NCBI RefSeq assembly: GCF_003937915.1
Contig: NZ_RHUM01000008.1
Coordinates: forward strand, 175,631 to 239,630
Origin: Erwinia sp. 198
GTDB taxonomy: Bacteria; Pseudomonadota; Gammaproteobacteria; Enterobacterales; Enterobacteriaceae
Reading direction: 5' to 3'
DNA: 64,000 bases
The number at the start of each line of letters is the position of its first letter. Position 1 is the first letter of the stretch. Positions 18,094-28,748 of this stretch are shown here, one piece after another. The position numbers were made by a program, and so were the translations under genes. The notes beneath the pieces were generated by a model. It saw nothing but the letters and a program-made list of their open reading frames with translations. It was not told the DNA's origin and ran no database searches.

Positions 18094-18377
18094 GCAAGTT
18101 TCCTGAAGTTAGCCCGTAGGCAATTGCACAATTTAGACACAGTGCGGTCGCCAGGTCAATGCCGATCGCCCGAAGAGAAGGGCTTTGTTCAGACACGCGG
18201 CACGGCGGGTTTACCTCTCAACTTCCTTGACGGCAGCGAGATTCTGGCAGAGAAAAGCATTGAAAATGATAAAGATCAATTTTAGCCGAAGGAATATGCA
18301 TAGTATGGCGGATATGCCAGCGCCGGTCTGCTCCGGCCTATCCAGTTCGGGCGTGATTGCCCTGTTACTCAGCGAGT

Positions 18378-20627
18378 ATGATGATCGTCACGACCCGCCT
18401 TAACCGCTTCCGTCAAAGCCCCTGGGGACTAGCCCTCATACTGCCTGCTATTCTGATGCCGCTCACCACGCAGCTTTCGGTGCGCCTTTGGATGCTGGAT
18501 GGCTACGTTTATCTGATCTATCTGCCGCTGGCTACGATCATAGCGATGCTGCTGGTGTATGACTGGAAGGCTTTTCCGGGGATAGCAACAGGGCTGAGCC
18601 TCTACTATTTTAACCGCTACGCGCCCGGGCCTGCGGCGGCGATCGTCGCGAGCTGGCTGATGGTGCTGTTAAGCGGCTGGAGCGGCTACCGGCTTCAGGT
18701 GAAACGGCGCTGGGGCGTCCGCTATGGCGAGCTGCGTCTGATGCCCAACAGACTGTTCTGGCTGGCTTTTTTTATGCCGTCGCTGTTTGTTTTTATGATG
18801 CAGACCCTGGCGATGGCGGGCCTTGTGCCGCTAAAAGGCTCGATTTTCCACTGGGAACCCTTTTCGCTGCACACGCTGCTGAATTTTCAGTCCGCGCTGC
18901 TGGCTTGTGTCACTATGGTGCCGGTGTGCTATCTGTTCATCCGCAGCCTGCGTAGTCCGGGCTATCTGCGGCTGACGATCTTTCGCCTTCGCCAGCAATT
19001 TTCGCCTGAGGTCAGCAAAACGGAAGGCGCGGTATGGGCGCTGCTGTTGGCGTTTCTGTTGACCATGCTGCTACAGTTCGCGCCTGGCCGGCAGAATCTG
19101 TTGGCAACCGAATACGGTTTGCCCCTGATGCTGCCTTTAATGCTCTGGGCAGCGATGCGTTTTGGCTATCTTTTTACCGGGCTGGTCTGGGCGCTGCTGC
19201 TGATGGTGCTTTATCAGCTGCGCGATCGTTTTCTTCATCCGGATACCGGGCCTTATCAGCTGGCGGTTATTTCAGCCAACCTGCTGGTGTTTAGTCTTAG
19301 CCTGCTGCTGATGGCGGCTATCACCACGCGCCAGCGCCGCACGCTGGCCAGAACCAAAGCGGCGGCGTTAAACGATCCCGTAATGAACCTGCCTAATTTG
19401 CGCGCGCTGAGCCTGGCACTGGCAAACAGCGCCGGCTCCACGCTCTGCTTTCTGACTATTCCCGATCTGGATCGCCTGAGCCGCACCTATGGTCTGCGTC
19501 TGCGTATTCACTATAAAAGCAGCCTGGCCGCCCATTTGAAGCCTGAACTTCAGCCGGGGGAAGACGTTTATCAGCTCCCCGGCTTCGATTTAGTGATGCG
19601 GCTGGAAGGGAGCGGGCAGCTGGCGCGGATTGAAAATATCACGGCCCGGCTGAAAGATTACTGCCTGAACTGGGATGGCCTGCCGGTACATCCCGGTATC
19701 GGCGTCAGCTATTGCAGCGTTCTGCCGCCGGTCAATCATCTTTATGAGCTGCTGGGCGAGCTGAGCGGCATGGCGGAACTCTCGCTGACCAGCGGCATAA
19801 CGGAGAACCTGCAGCAGAAAATGACGCAGCCGGTGCAGTACCGCATCAGCAAAAAAATCGCGCTGCTGAACACCGTCCAGCAGGCGCTAAAATCCAACGG
19901 TTTCCAGCTGATTGCGCAGAAAATTTGCGGCGTGCGCGGCGACGACTATCACGCGGTCTGGCTTGCTTTGGAAAATGACCGTCGCGAGCCGGTACCGGCA
20001 GCAGAATTTTATGCGGTGATCAACGAGTTCGGCTTAACCTGGGAGCTGGACTGCTGGCGGCTGCGCCAGGTTCTCTCTTTTATCAACCAGCATCGTGCAA
20101 AGCTGCCCGGCATCCGCATTGCGACGGCGCTTTTCACCCTTAGCCTGTGCAGGCCGGGGCTGGCGAAAGAGATACAGGCGATGCTGCAGGACTACTGCGT
20201 TGAGCCGTGGCAGCTGATCTTTTACGTGGAAGAGTCGCCGATGCTGACGCCGCACGGCGGCGGCTATCGGGCCATCGACCAGCTGCGCTATCTGGGTTGC
20301 CGCGTCGCTATCAGCAACTTCGGGCACGGCTACGGCAGCTACGCGCTGTTAAAGCAGATTGAGGCGGATATGCTGAGGCTTAACGGCGAGTTTGTCCGCA
20401 ATATGTTCAATAACAGCCTGGATTATCAAATCATTGAATCAACCTGCATTATGGCCCGGCTGAAAAAAATGCAGGTCGTGGCGGCGGACGTGGAAACACA
20501 GGAGGCAGACAATCTGCTGCGCAAGCTGGGCGTGGATTACCTTCAGGGCACGCTATACGGCGAAGCAAAGCCGCTGCATTCGCTGGTGGAGCAGGACGAG
20601 GCCCCGCCGCAGAGGCTGCCCGATTAG
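18378..20627 (+). CDS. yfgF: YfgF/PdeF-like MASE1-GGDEF-EAL protein with degenerate catalytic sites
   Basis: 749 residues; E. coli YfgF has about 747. The N-terminal MASE1-type membrane domain (about 10-310) has eight or so helices. The GGDEF domain (about 325-465) is degenerate (LPGFD where GGDEF is expected). The EAL domain (about 485-740) keeps its fold motifs but not its chemistry: the EAL Glu is missing (YHAVWLA), the metal-binding DDFG is SNFGHG, LKID is LRLN, and VAEGVE is VAADVE. The E. coli protein is a c-di-GMP phosphodiesterase; this one is predicted not to hydrolyse c-di-GMP. The start at ATG 18378 is preferred over a TTG 21 bases upstream; its ribosome binding site is weak. Confidence 0.88.
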   Translation: MMIVTTRLNRFRQSPWGLALILPAILMPLTTQLSVRLWMLDGYVYLIYLPLATIIAMLLVYDWKAFPGIATGLSLYYFNRYAPGPAAAIVASWLMVLLSGWSGYRLQVKRRWGVRYGELRLMPNRLFWLAFFMPSLFVFMMQTLAMAGLVPLKGSIFHWEPFSLHTLLNFQSALLACVTMVPVCYLFIRSLRSPGYLRLTIFRLRQQFSPEVSKTEGAVWALLLAFLLTMLLQFAPGRQNLLATEYGLPLMLPLMLWAAMRFGYLFTGLVWALLLMVLYQLRDRFLHPDTGPYQLAVISANLLVFSLSLLLMAAITTRQRRTLARTKAAALNDPVMNLPNLRALSLALANSAGSTLCFLTIPDLDRLSRTYGLRLRIHYKSSLAAHLKPELQPGEDVYQLPGFDLVMRLEGSGQLARIENITARLKDYCLNWDGLPVHPGIGVSYCSVLPPVNHLYELLGELSGMAELSLTSGITENLQQKMTQPVQYRISKKIALLNTVQQALKSNGFQLIAQKICGVRGDDYHAVWLALENDRREPVPAAEFYAVINEFGLTWELDCWRLRQVLSFINQHRAKLPGIRIATALFTLSLCRPGLAKEIQAMLQDYCVEPWQLIFYVEESPMLTPHGGGYRAIDQLRYLGCRVAISNFGHGYGSYALLKQIEADMLRLNGEFVRNMFNNSLDYQIIESTCIMARLKKMQVVAADVETQEADNLLRKLGVDYLQGTLYGEAKPLHSLVEQDEAPPQRLPD

Positions 20628-20630
20628 CCG

Positions 20631-21227
20631 CTACTCTTTCACCCGCTCTTTTTGCGCCAGCAGCGTAGCGAAACGCAGCGAAATGCGGTTGCCGTGCTCG
20701 TCCGTGCGGTGCAGCTGGCCGACATGCTCGTTATATTTCACGATCCGCCATTTGCGATAGTACTCGCTCAGCTCGCCGGATTTAAAGGTGAAGGGGAACA
20801 GCGAACACGGATAGTCCTCCGTGTCCATCGCCGAGACAATCAGGTTATAGCCGCCCCGTACCGTGCTGGCCTGCATATCGGCAATCAGCTGCGGTATGGC
20901 TTCCGGCTGTAAAAACATCATTACCACGGTAGAGAGCACCAGCTCGTAAGCGCCGTTAAACCTCACGTCATTAAGATCTTTAACCACCGTGTGAATGCCG
21001 CTCAGCTGCTCTTCCGCCATGATTTGCTCAAGCCGCGCCGGATTGCGATCCCAGGCGGTCACCTCAAACCCCTTCAGATGGAGATAAAGCGAATTCCGGC
21101 CGCTGCCGCAGCCCAGATCGAGCGCCCGACCGCCGGGCGCTATCTGGCCCACGGCCGCCACCACTTCAGAGTGCGGAGCGGTGAGCTGATACTTTTCGGT
21201 GTAGTAATCGTCGGGCTTCTGGTTCAT
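20631..21227 (-). CDS. tehB: TehB-like SAM-dependent methyltransferase (tellurite resistance)
   Basis: 198 residues, E. coli TehB 197. The Rossmann-fold motif I is [17 protein letters not shown], the acidic ribose contact is in VTAWDRN, and TehB-specific segments [44 protein letters not shown] are strongly conserved. In E. coli the enzyme methylates tellurite and selenium compounds with SAM. Its ATG overlaps the stop of ppx (ATGA at 21224-21227), so it is translationally coupled to the polyphosphate operon; the usual tehA partner is absent. Confidence 0.9.
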   Translation of the reverse strand: MNQKPDDYYTEKYQLTAPHSEVVAAVGQIAPGGRALDLGCGSGRNSLYLHLKGFEVTAWDRNPARLEQIMAEEQLSGIHTVVKDLNDVRFNGAYELVLSTVVMMFLQPEAIPQLIADMQASTVRGGYNLIVSAMDTEDYPCSLFPFTFKSGELSEYYRKWRIVKYNEHVGQLHRTDEHGNRISLRFATLLAQKERVKE

Positions 21228-22753
21228 TCATCGGACTCTTTGATCGTCAGCTGCCAGCCGGTCACCTCTTTCCAGTAGCTCTGTTCGCGTTCCAGATCGA
21301 GCTGAACCAGATTGTTCTGGCTAAAGTAATCACGGGGGAAGGTCAGCGTCCAGTGGCCGTCGTCCGTCTCCAGCAGCAGGGAATCGGGCGTAGAGGTCGC
21401 CTGGCGCTGATTGTTCAACAGCGTGCCCAGCCGCAGCAGAAACACCAGCGGCAGAAACTGTTTTTTCTTGTACAGCGTCAGGCGCGGCAGCTCGTCCACC
21501 TTCACTGCTTTGCGATGCCAGCGCACCAGTGTCGCCAGCAGCGTTTGCTGATCCTGATTAAAGCCCGGCATATTGGTGTTTTGCAGGATATAGGACGAAT
21601 GGCGATGCAGGCCGCTGTGGTTGATGGTCAGCCCCACCTCATGCAGCATCGCCGCCCATTTCAGCAGCGCGGCCAGCTGCGGGTTCGCCTGCTTAGGATT
21701 TTGATCCCGCCACTGGACATAGAGCTGTTCGGTGGTATCCAGTACGCGCCGGGCCTGGTCGCTGTCGATGGCGTAGTGGTTCGCCATGCTCTGCGCGGTA
21801 CGGCTGCGAATATCCTGATGGCGGAAGCGGCCCTCCATCTCATAAAGCACGCCTTCGCGCAGCGCGCCGTCGGAAAGCCGGAGTTCGCGGATAGCCAGCG
21901 CGTCAAAAACGCCGCAGAGGATCGCCAGACCCGGCACAAACACCACTTTACGCTCGTCGGAAAGCCCAGGCAGGCTCAGGCTGTCGAAAGATTTGTGCCT
22001 GATCACCTCGTCATAAAGACTCTCCAGCCGCTCCGGGGTAATCAGCTTGTCTTTCTCGCCCATCGCCTGGAGCACTTCTACCGTGGCTTTGATGGTGCCG
22101 GACGCGCCCAGCGCGTACTGCCAGCCGTGCAGGCGGTACTGCCAGGAAAGCGTTTCCAGCTTTTGTGTGGCGGCCAGCCGCGCGCGGCGGAAATTCTCTT
22201 TGCTGATGGCGCCGCCGGGAAAATAGAGATTGGCGAAGCTGACGCAGCCCATGCGGCGGCTTTCCACCAGTTTGGGTTCAAAATCTTCACCGATCACCAG
22301 TTCGGTCGAGCCGCCGCCGATATCGATTACCAGCTTGCGGCCTTTTTCAGGCTGGGTGTGTTCCACGCCCATAAAAATCAGGCGCGCCTCTTCCTGCCCG
22401 GAAATGACCTCAATCGGGTAGGGGATCACGTCCGCCGCGCGCCGTAAAAAGTCCTCCGCATTCACCGCCTGGCGCAGCGTGTGGGTGCCGACAATGGTGA
22501 CGTTGGCCGCGCTGAAGCCCTGCAAACGCTCGGCGAACAGCGCCAGGCAGCTCAGGCCGCGTTCGATCGCCTCTTCGGCCAGCACGTTGTTGTGATCCAG
22601 ACCGTCGGCCAGATGCACCCGCTGTTTCAACCTGCCGAGCACCTGCATGGCGCCGTCCACCACGCGGGCAATCACCATATGAAAACTGTTGGAGCCCAAG
22701 TCGATGGCGGCGAATTCCTGGGGTTTGGGCGTACTTTTCTGGGATATTGGCAT
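21224..22753 (-). CDS. ppx: exopolyphosphatase
   Basis: 509 residues (E. coli Ppx 513). Releases phosphate from the ends of polyphosphate chains; related enzymes hydrolyse pppGpp. The ASKHA fold shows [17 protein letters not shown] (phosphate 1), the catalytic region [29 protein letters not shown] (phosphate 2) and [12 protein letters not shown] (adenosine-like motif). The C-terminal HD-like helical domain (from about 320, [25 protein letters not shown]) is complete. The start lies 5 bases after the ppk stop; overlaps tehB downstream. Confidence 0.97.
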   Translation of the reverse strand: MPISQKSTPKPQEFAAIDLGSNSFHMVIARVVDGAMQVLGRLKQRVHLADGLDHNNVLAEEAIERGLSCLALFAERLQGFSAANVTIVGTHTLRQAVNAEDFLRRAADVIPYPIEVISGQEEARLIFMGVEHTQPEKGRKLVIDIGGGSTELVIGEDFEPKLVESRRMGCVSFANLYFPGGAISKENFRRARLAATQKLETLSWQYRLHGWQYALGASGTIKATVEVLQAMGEKDKLITPERLESLYDEVIRHKSFDSLSLPGLSDERKVVFVPGLAILCGVFDALAIRELRLSDGALREGVLYEMEGRFRHQDIRSRTAQSMANHYAIDSDQARRVLDTTEQLYVQWRDQNPKQANPQLAALLKWAAMLHEVGLTINHSGLHRHSSYILQNTNMPGFNQDQQTLLATLVRWHRKAVKVDELPRLTLYKKKQFLPLVFLLRLGTLLNNQRQATSTPDSLLLETDDGHWTLTFPRDYFSQNNLVQLDLEREQSYWKEVTGWQLTIKESDE

Positions 22754-22758
22754 AGGGG

Positions 22759-24819
22759 TTAGTCAGGTTGTTCCAGAGATTTAATGTAATCGTAAATAGC
22801 CAGCTGCGCGCGCACCTTACGGCGGTTGCCGCGCGGAACATAACGGTTGCTAAGCTCTTTGTCTACGAAGCGCGCCTTAAGCGTATCACTGAAGAGGATG
22901 CCAATAATATCCAGCACCCGCTGTTTCAGAATAGGGTCAAGGATGCAGCAGGCAACTTCAATGCGGTAATCGATATTGCGCGTCATCCAGTCGGCGGAGG
23001 AGAGAAACACTTTTTTGTCGCCGCCGTTGTCGAAAATATAAACGCGATCGTGCTCCAGATAGCGATCGACAATGCTGATCACGCGGATATTATCGCTGAT
23101 GCCTTCCAGATTGGGGATCAGCGAGCACATGCCGCGCACCAGCAGGTTAACCTTCACGCCGACGCTGGAGGCGGTATAGAGCCGATCCACCAGGCCTTTA
23201 TCGACCAGATTGTTGATCTTCAGGGTGATGCCGGCCTGCACGCCTTTCTGCGCGTTGGCTATCTCGTTATCAATCAGCTGATAGAGCATCTGGCGCGAGT
23301 TCTGTGGCGACACCATCAGGTGCTCGAAACTCACCGGACGATAGGGGTTTTCGATAAAGTTAAAGACGCGTCTGACCTCGTTGGTGATGCGGGCATCTGC
23401 GGTCAGCAAGGAGTAGTCGGTGTAAATTCGCGCCGTTTTTTCGTTGAAATTGCCGGTACCGATATGGGCATAGCGGACGATTTCGCCGTTTTCACGACGG
23501 GAAATCAAAAACAGCTTGGCGTGAATTTTCAGGCCGGGCGCGGAGAAAATCACGTGCACGCCCGCTTCCGTCAGGCGTTTCGCCCAGTGAATATTCGCCT
23601 CTTCGTCGAAGCGCGCCTGTAGCTCCACCACCACGGTGACTTTTTTACCGTTATAGGCCGCGTGGATCATCGCATCGATAATGCGTGAATTCTTCGCCAC
23701 ACGGTAAATATTGATCTTTATCGCCAGCACGGCAGGGTCGAAAGAAGCCTGGCGCAGCAGCTCCAGTACGTGCTCAAAGGTGTGATAAGGGTAGTAAAGC
23801 AGCACGTCGCGATTGCGGATGGCGTCAAAGCCGTTGCGGAAGCGGTCAAACCAGATGTGGCGCAGCTGCGGCAGCGGTTTGTTGACCAGATTGGCCTTGC
23901 CGACGTTCGGGAAGCCGATAAAGTCTTTAAAGTTATGGTAGCGCCCGCCGGGTACGATGGAGTCGTAGTTGCTGATGTTCAGCTTTTTGCTGAGCATTTC
24001 CACCATCGCGTCGGGCATATCGCGCTGATAGACAAAGCGCACCGGCTCGGCGGTCAGGCGCTGCTTCAGGCTGGAAGACATCAGCTCCAGCAGGCTGGAC
24101 TCCATTTCGGTAACCAGATCGTATTCCGCGTCGCGGGTCATCTTCATCGAATAGGCGTTCAGCGCATCGTAATCAAAAAAGCCGCGGAAGATATCGCCCA
24201 GGCAGTAGCGCAGGATATTATCCAGCAGGATCATCGGTTTGCGGCGGCGCGGCGTTTCCGGCGGCAGGTTGACAAAGCGCGGCACCTTATCAGACGGGAT
24301 CTCCAACAGCGCATAGTCAATCTTTTCGCCGCGAATAATCTCTACCGCCAGATAGGTATAGTCGTCTTTCAGAAACTCAATCAGATCGGTGTCGGGATAA
24401 ACCAGGATCGGCGTGATGTGCTGCCGCAGCTCGTGTTTAAAATAGTGGCGCAGCCAGCTTTGCTGATTGGGAGAGAGCTGGCGTTCGTTGATCAGAAAAA
24501 TTTGGTTGCGCGCCATTTCCAGCAGCAGATCGTTATACAACCCGTCAAATTCCTGATCGGCTTTCAGCACGCGCGCCTGGATTTTTTTCAGCAGATGGCG
24601 CGGCGTATCGGGTGAACCCTGTTCTTCCCCAATCAAAATGCGGCGTTTCAGATCGGCGAAGCGGACTTTATAAAACTCTTCCAGATTATTGGAGTAGATG
24701 CCCAAAAACCGCATCCGTTCAATCAGGGGATTGGATTTGTCCGCTGCTTCCTGTAAAACGCGCTCATTAAAGGATAACCAGCTTAGTTCTTTCTCTATAT
24801 AAAGCTTTTCCTGACCCAT
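22759..24819 (-). CDS. ppk1: polyphosphate kinase 1
   Basis: 686 residues (E. coli Ppk 688). Polymerises the gamma-phosphate of ATP into polyphosphate at the inner membrane. N domain, head domain and two PLD-like catalytic domains are all present; the autophosphorylated His lies in [13 protein letters not shown] and the second His region in [29 protein letters not shown] at 24819 is the conserved N-terminus and has GGAG upstream; an ATG at 24858 would add 13 residues. The gene leads the ppk-ppx-tehB operon and has a Pho box 54 bases upstream. Confidence 0.98.
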   Translation of the reverse strand: MGQEKLYIEKELSWLSFNERVLQEAADKSNPLIERMRFLGIYSNNLEEFYKVRFADLKRRILIGEEQGSPDTPRHLLKKIQARVLKADQEFDGLYNDLLLEMARNQIFLINERQLSPNQQSWLRHYFKHELRQHITPILVYPDTDLIEFLKDDYTYLAVEIIRGEKIDYALLEIPSDKVPRFVNLPPETPRRRKPMILLDNILRYCLGDIFRGFFDYDALNAYSMKMTRDAEYDLVTEMESSLLELMSSSLKQRLTAEPVRFVYQRDMPDAMVEMLSKKLNISNYDSIVPGGRYHNFKDFIGFPNVGKANLVNKPLPQLRHIWFDRFRNGFDAIRNRDVLLYYPYHTFEHVLELLRQASFDPAVLAIKINIYRVAKNSRIIDAMIHAAYNGKKVTVVVELQARFDEEANIHWAKRLTEAGVHVIFSAPGLKIHAKLFLISRRENGEIVRYAHIGTGNFNEKTARIYTDYSLLTADARITNEVRRVFNFIENPYRPVSFEHLMVSPQNSRQMLYQLIDNEIANAQKGVQAGITLKINNLVDKGLVDRLYTASSVGVKVNLLVRGMCSLIPNLEGISDNIRVISIVDRYLEHDRVYIFDNGGDKKVFLSSADWMTRNIDYRIEVACCILDPILKQRVLDIIGILFSDTLKARFVDKELSNRYVPRGNRRKVRAQLAIYDYIKSLEQPD

Positions 24820-24856
24820 TTTTACTCCGTTCCACAGATCCTGTAAAAAACCAGGC

Positions 24857-24890
24857 ATTGTCTCGAGGCATTATGACGAGAGTATGACAG
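24857..24890 (-). promoter_or_regulatory. Pho box and -10 for the ppk operon
   Basis: On the minus strand, CTGTCAT-ACTC-TCGTCAT (24890-24873) is a PhoB site: the first 7-mer is perfect, the second matches 5 of 7, and the 4-base spacer is AC-rich instead of AT-rich. GACAAT (24862-24857) lies 10 bases further, the normal distance from a Pho box to a -10. PhoB control of ppk-ppx is known in related enterobacteria. The divergent pst-like genes share this 157-base region. Confidence 0.75.
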
Positions 24891-24976
24891 CCCTGTCTAT
24901 GGTGAATCCCGATTGTCTTATTAGCCACATACGGGCAACATAAGGCGCTTAAGCGCATTTTATAGCGAAGACTGGC

Positions 24977-27100
24977 ATGAACCCAATTCCCATTCCTGCA
25001 CATTATAACGATCGGCGGCGGCAGTTTATCGATCGGCTGACCCGACGCGTGGTGATGGCCTGCGGACTGGCGATTTTGCTGGTGATGCTGCTGCTATTCG
25101 TCTGGCTGATTTGGGTAGTGGTGCCGCTTTTTTCGTCGCCGACGCTCAGCAGCGTCAGCCGCATCGCGCTGGATCAGGACCAGCCGGCTATAGCGATGGG
25201 CATGGATGCGCAGCAGCAGTGGGGATGGCGCATTGACGCGCAGGGCAGGGCGGAGTTCCTTGCGTTAACGAAGCGGGCGAGGGTGCCTGCGCTACGGCTG
25301 GCCCAGGGCCGCGTCACCGTCGCGACGGATAACGACAGCGTGCTGTTGAAAAGCGCCGCCGGCCTGACGCTGGTGCAGCCCGACTTCAGCGAAGCGGATC
25401 CGCGCTGGAAGTTTCCGCTGGGCGACCAGCCGCTGGGCGGCAATCCCGACGCTAACGTTATTGCGCTGGCGCAGACGGCGGAAAACCGCTGGCTGGCCGC
25501 CGAGGCCAGCGCCACGCAGATCACGCTTTACCGTTTTCAGCCGCTACAGGCGACGGCAAGCGCCAGCATTAGCGTAGCGGACGTCAGCCAGCTGATGATT
25601 TCGCCCGATGGACGGCTGCTGTACGGCCTTGCCAAAAACAGCCTACGCGTCTGGCGCATCACCGACGGCGGGCTGGCGCTGCGCGAAACCCACACCTTAC
25701 TGCAACAGCCGGAACGGCTGGCTCAGCTTAGCGGGGGCAGCACTCTGCTGGTGGCTGACCACGACAGCATTACCCAGTGGTTTGATATCGCCAGCGCAAC
25801 CGGCCCGCATCTGAACGCTATCCGTGCTTTTCATCACGCCAGCAACCAGCTTTTGCTGTTAAGCGAGGCGCATCGCCGCGTGTTCGCTACCTTAAACCCG
25901 GCGGGCGAATTTAAGCTGTTCGCCAGCAAGCAGGAAGGCGTAGTGCTGCGCAGCCAGCTCGATCCCGGCGTCCTGAACGCGGCCTTTGCACCGCGCGGCG
26001 ACGGGCTGCTGGTGGAGCGACAGGGCAGCTGGCAGCATTATCACCTTAGCAATCCCTGGCCGGATATCAGCTGGCGCAATCTGTGGCAAAAAGTCTGGTA
26101 TGAGCACTATCCGCACGCGGACTATGTCTGGCAGTCCACGTCGGCCAACGACGATTACCAGGGCAAGTTCAGCCTGGTGCCCATGGTGGCCGGCACGCTG
26201 AAGGCGGCAGGACTGGCGATGCTGTTCGCCACGCCGCTGGCGCTGGCCGCCGCTATGTATACGGCCTGGTTTATGGCGCCCGCGCTGCGTCGCTGGGTAA
26301 AACCGGCGATAGAGATGATGGGCGCGCTGCCCAGCGTGGTAATTGGGCTGATTGCCGGCCTGTGGCTGGCGCCGCAGCTGGCGGATCGGCTGGCGGGCGT
26401 GCTGCTGTGGCCGCTGGCGCTTGCCGCCGCGCTGCTGCTGTGCAGCCACGTTTCGCAACGGCTGCCGGAAAAATGGCGCAGGCGGCTGTGCGATGAAGGG
26501 CGTGAAATCTGGATTTTACTGCCGGTGCTGCTGCTGGTGACGCTGTGCTGCCTCTGGCTGCTGCCGATGTTGGAACATCGGGTATGGGGTATCAGCCTGG
26601 CCGACAGCCTGTGCGGCGGCTATCAGCAACGTAACCTGCTGATCGCCAGCGTGGCGATGGGTTTTGCGCTGGTGCCGCTGATCTTCACCCTGGCCGAGGA
26701 CGCCATTTTCAGCGTGCCGCCAGCGCTGGGACAGGGATCGCTGGCGCTGGGCGCAACGCAGTGGCAAACCTTAACCCGCGTCGTGCTGCCGGGCGCGTCC
26801 GCCGGGATTTTTGCGGCGCTAATGATCGGCTTTGGCCGGGCGATAGGAGAAACCATGATCGTGCTGATGGCGACGGGCAACACGCCGGTGACGGAAGGCG
26901 GATTGTTACAGGGCGTACGCACGCTCTCCGCTAACGTGGCGATAGAAATGCCGGAAGCCGCCGCGGGCAGCGGCCACTATCGGGTGCTGTTTCTGAGCGC
27001 GCTGGTACTGCTGATCTTTACGCTGGTGGTCAATACCCTGGCGGAGCTGGTGCGTCAGCGGCTGCGTCAGCGCTTCAGCCAGCAGGAAATGCAGGGATGA
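24977..27100 (+). CDS. PstC-like phosphate ABC permease with large periplasmic insertion
   Basis: 707 residues, more than twice E. coli PstC (319). After a cytoplasmic N-terminus and one membrane helix (about 29-53) comes a ~330-residue soluble insertion with repeated beta-propeller-like strands (ISPDGRLLYGLAKNSLRVWRI). From about residue 405 the ABC permease domain follows, with AIEMMGALPSVVIGLIAG typical of PstC and the coupling segment [20 protein letters not shown]. This matches the long PstC variant known from Pseudomonas and some enterobacteria. It overlaps the next permease gene by 4 bases and diverges from the ppk operon. No pstS or phoU is nearby. Confidence 0.88.
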   Translation: MNPIPIPAHYNDRRRQFIDRLTRRVVMACGLAILLVMLLLFVWLIWVVVPLFSSPTLSSVSRIALDQDQPAIAMGMDAQQQWGWRIDAQGRAEFLALTKRARVPALRLAQGRVTVATDNDSVLLKSAAGLTLVQPDFSEADPRWKFPLGDQPLGGNPDANVIALAQTAENRWLAAEASATQITLYRFQPLQATASASISVADVSQLMISPDGRLLYGLAKNSLRVWRITDGGLALRETHTLLQQPERLAQLSGGSTLLVADHDSITQWFDIASATGPHLNAIRAFHHASNQLLLLSEAHRRVFATLNPAGEFKLFASKQEGVVLRSQLDPGVLNAAFAPRGDGLLVERQGSWQHYHLSNPWPDISWRNLWQKVWYEHYPHADYVWQSTSANDDYQGKFSLVPMVAGTLKAAGLAMLFATPLALAAAMYTAWFMAPALRRWVKPAIEMMGALPSVVIGLIAGLWLAPQLADRLAGVLLWPLALAAALLLCSHVSQRLPEKWRRRLCDEGREIWILLPVLLLVTLCCLWLLPMLEHRVWGISLADSLCGGYQQRNLLIASVAMGFALVPLIFTLAEDAIFSVPPALGQGSLALGATQWQTLTRVVLPGASAGIFAALMIGFGRAIGETMIVLMATGNTPVTEGGLLQGVRTLSANVAIEMPEAAAGSGHYRVLFLSALVLLIFTLVVNTLAELVRQRLRQRFSQQEMQG

Positions 27101-28734
27101 GCGTCGTTAGCCGCAATCATCGCTGGCGATGGCTGACCGGCGGCGCGGTTGCGCTGAGCCTGCTGGCGTTTCTGTTGCTGATCGCGCTGCTCGGCTGGTC
27201 GGCCATGCGCTACTTCTGGCCGCAGCCGGTGACGCTGTTTACGGTTAATCATGCGCCGCAGACGCTGGGCGAAATCGCCAGTTCGCAGGCTATTCCACGC
27301 GAGCGTCTCCAGGCCAGCGGCGCGCCGCTGCCGGATAATCTGCCGGAACACGTGACGCGTTACCTGATTAAAACCGGCAACCGCGACTTCAGCGACAGCG
27401 ATTTTCACAGCCTGCTCAGCAGCGATATTATCGCGACGGAGCGGCCAGGCGACGTAATCACCCTGCAACGTCGCGTTGGTGGTATGGCCCACGGCTGGTT
27501 TGACGGGCTGCGGGAAAACGGCCAGCCGCTGGTGGCTGCCGATATGATGCGCGTGCTACAGCAGCGGATTAAAGAGACGCGACAGCGTGAGCGGCAGGCA
27601 GAAAAAATTCGCCATGTGGCGTTGGCGCGGCTGAACAGCGAAATGGAGCAGCTGGATCGTAAACGGCAGCGCCTGGAGCAGGAGCAGCGCTATACGCCGC
27701 AGGCGCAGAGCATCTGGCAGGCGGACAGCGCCGAACTTCAGCGGCAGTTTCGCCAGCAGGCGCAGGCGCTGACCGGACTGAGCCAGGAGAACGAAGGCAC
27801 CGTACTGGTGCTGCGCGACGTCACGGGATCGCAGCATCTTATTCCGCTGACGCAGATCCTGGCCGCCTGGTATCCAAACGCCATGAGCTACGGCGAAAAG
27901 TGGCGCCATTTTGGCTCGCAGCTGTGGCATTTTGTCAGCGGCGCTTCTGGCGGCAGCCTGGGGGAAGATGGCGTATTTCCGGCTATCTTCGGCACGATTT
28001 TAATGGTGCTGCTGATGTCCGTCGTAGTCATGCCGCTTGGCGTGGTAGCGGCGATCTGGCTGCATGAGTATGCCGGCAACGGTTTTCTTACGCGTCTTGT
28101 GCGCATCGCGGTGGTCAATCTTGCCGGCGTGCCCTCCATTGTTTACGGGGTGTTCGGGCTGGGCTTTTTTGTCTGGCTGGTCGGCGGCAGCCTGGACAGG
28201 CTTTTCTTCGCGCACGCGTTGCCGGATCCTACTTTCGGCACGCCGGGCCTGCTTTGGGCGTCGCTGACGCTGGCGCTACTGACGCTGCCGGTGGTGATTG
28301 TCGCTACGGAAGAGGGGCTGTCGCGCATTCCACAGACGCTGCGGCAGGGATCGCTGGCGCTGGGCGCGACCCAGGCGGAAACGCTGTGGCATGTGGTTTT
28401 GCCGCTGTCGATCCCGGCTATGCTGACCGGGCTGATCCTGGCGGTGGCGCGGGCGGCAGGTGAAACCGCGCCGCTGATGCTGGTTGGCGTGGTGAAAATG
28501 GTGCCGGAGCTGCCGGTAGATGCGGTTTTCCCTTATCTGCATCTTGACCGCAAATTTATGCATCTTGGCTTTCAAATCTACGATCTGGCGTTTCAGAATC
28601 CCCACGCGCAGGCGGACAGGCCGCTGGTTTTCGCCACGGCGCTGCTGCTGGTACTGATTATTCTGGCGCTGAACCTGCTGGCAATGGCGCTGCGCCACCG
28701 GCTGCGCGAACGCTATCGCGCGCTGATTAATTAA
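27097..28734 (+). CDS. PstA-like phosphate ABC permease with N-terminal coiled-coil domain
   Basis: 545 residues against about 296 in E. coli PstA. A membrane helix (about 12-35), then a long periplasmic region (DUF3333-like) with a Gln/Arg-rich coiled coil (about 150-225), then the permease domain from about residue 290 with [26 protein letters not shown], the standard PstA pore signature, and the coupling motif [20 protein letters not shown]. Starts with ATG overlapping the stop of the PstC-like gene (ATGA). Together the two permeases form the membrane part of one importer. Confidence 0.9.
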   Translation: MSVVSRNHRWRWLTGGAVALSLLAFLLLIALLGWSAMRYFWPQPVTLFTVNHAPQTLGEIASSQAIPRERLQASGAPLPDNLPEHVTRYLIKTGNRDFSDSDFHSLLSSDIIATERPGDVITLQRRVGGMAHGWFDGLRENGQPLVAADMMRVLQQRIKETRQRERQAEKIRHVALARLNSEMEQLDRKRQRLEQEQRYTPQAQSIWQADSAELQRQFRQQAQALTGLSQENEGTVLVLRDVTGSQHLIPLTQILAAWYPNAMSYGEKWRHFGSQLWHFVSGASGGSLGEDGVFPAIFGTILMVLLMSVVVMPLGVVAAIWLHEYAGNGFLTRLVRIAVVNLAGVPSIVYGVFGLGFFVWLVGGSLDRLFFAHALPDPTFGTPGLLWASLTLALLTLPVVIVATEEGLSRIPQTLRQGSLALGATQAETLWHVVLPLSIPAMLTGLILAVARAAGETAPLMLVGVVKMVPELPVDAVFPYLHLDRKFMHLGFQIYDLAFQNPHAQADRPLVFATALLLVLIILALNLLAMALRHRLRERYRALIN

Positions 28735-28748
28735 TGGAGAAGAGCGTA

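Noticed and set aside
17959-18285. 108-codon frame on the plus strand near yfgG
   Set aside because: It is the antisense of yfgG, which is supported by homology and a ribosome binding site.
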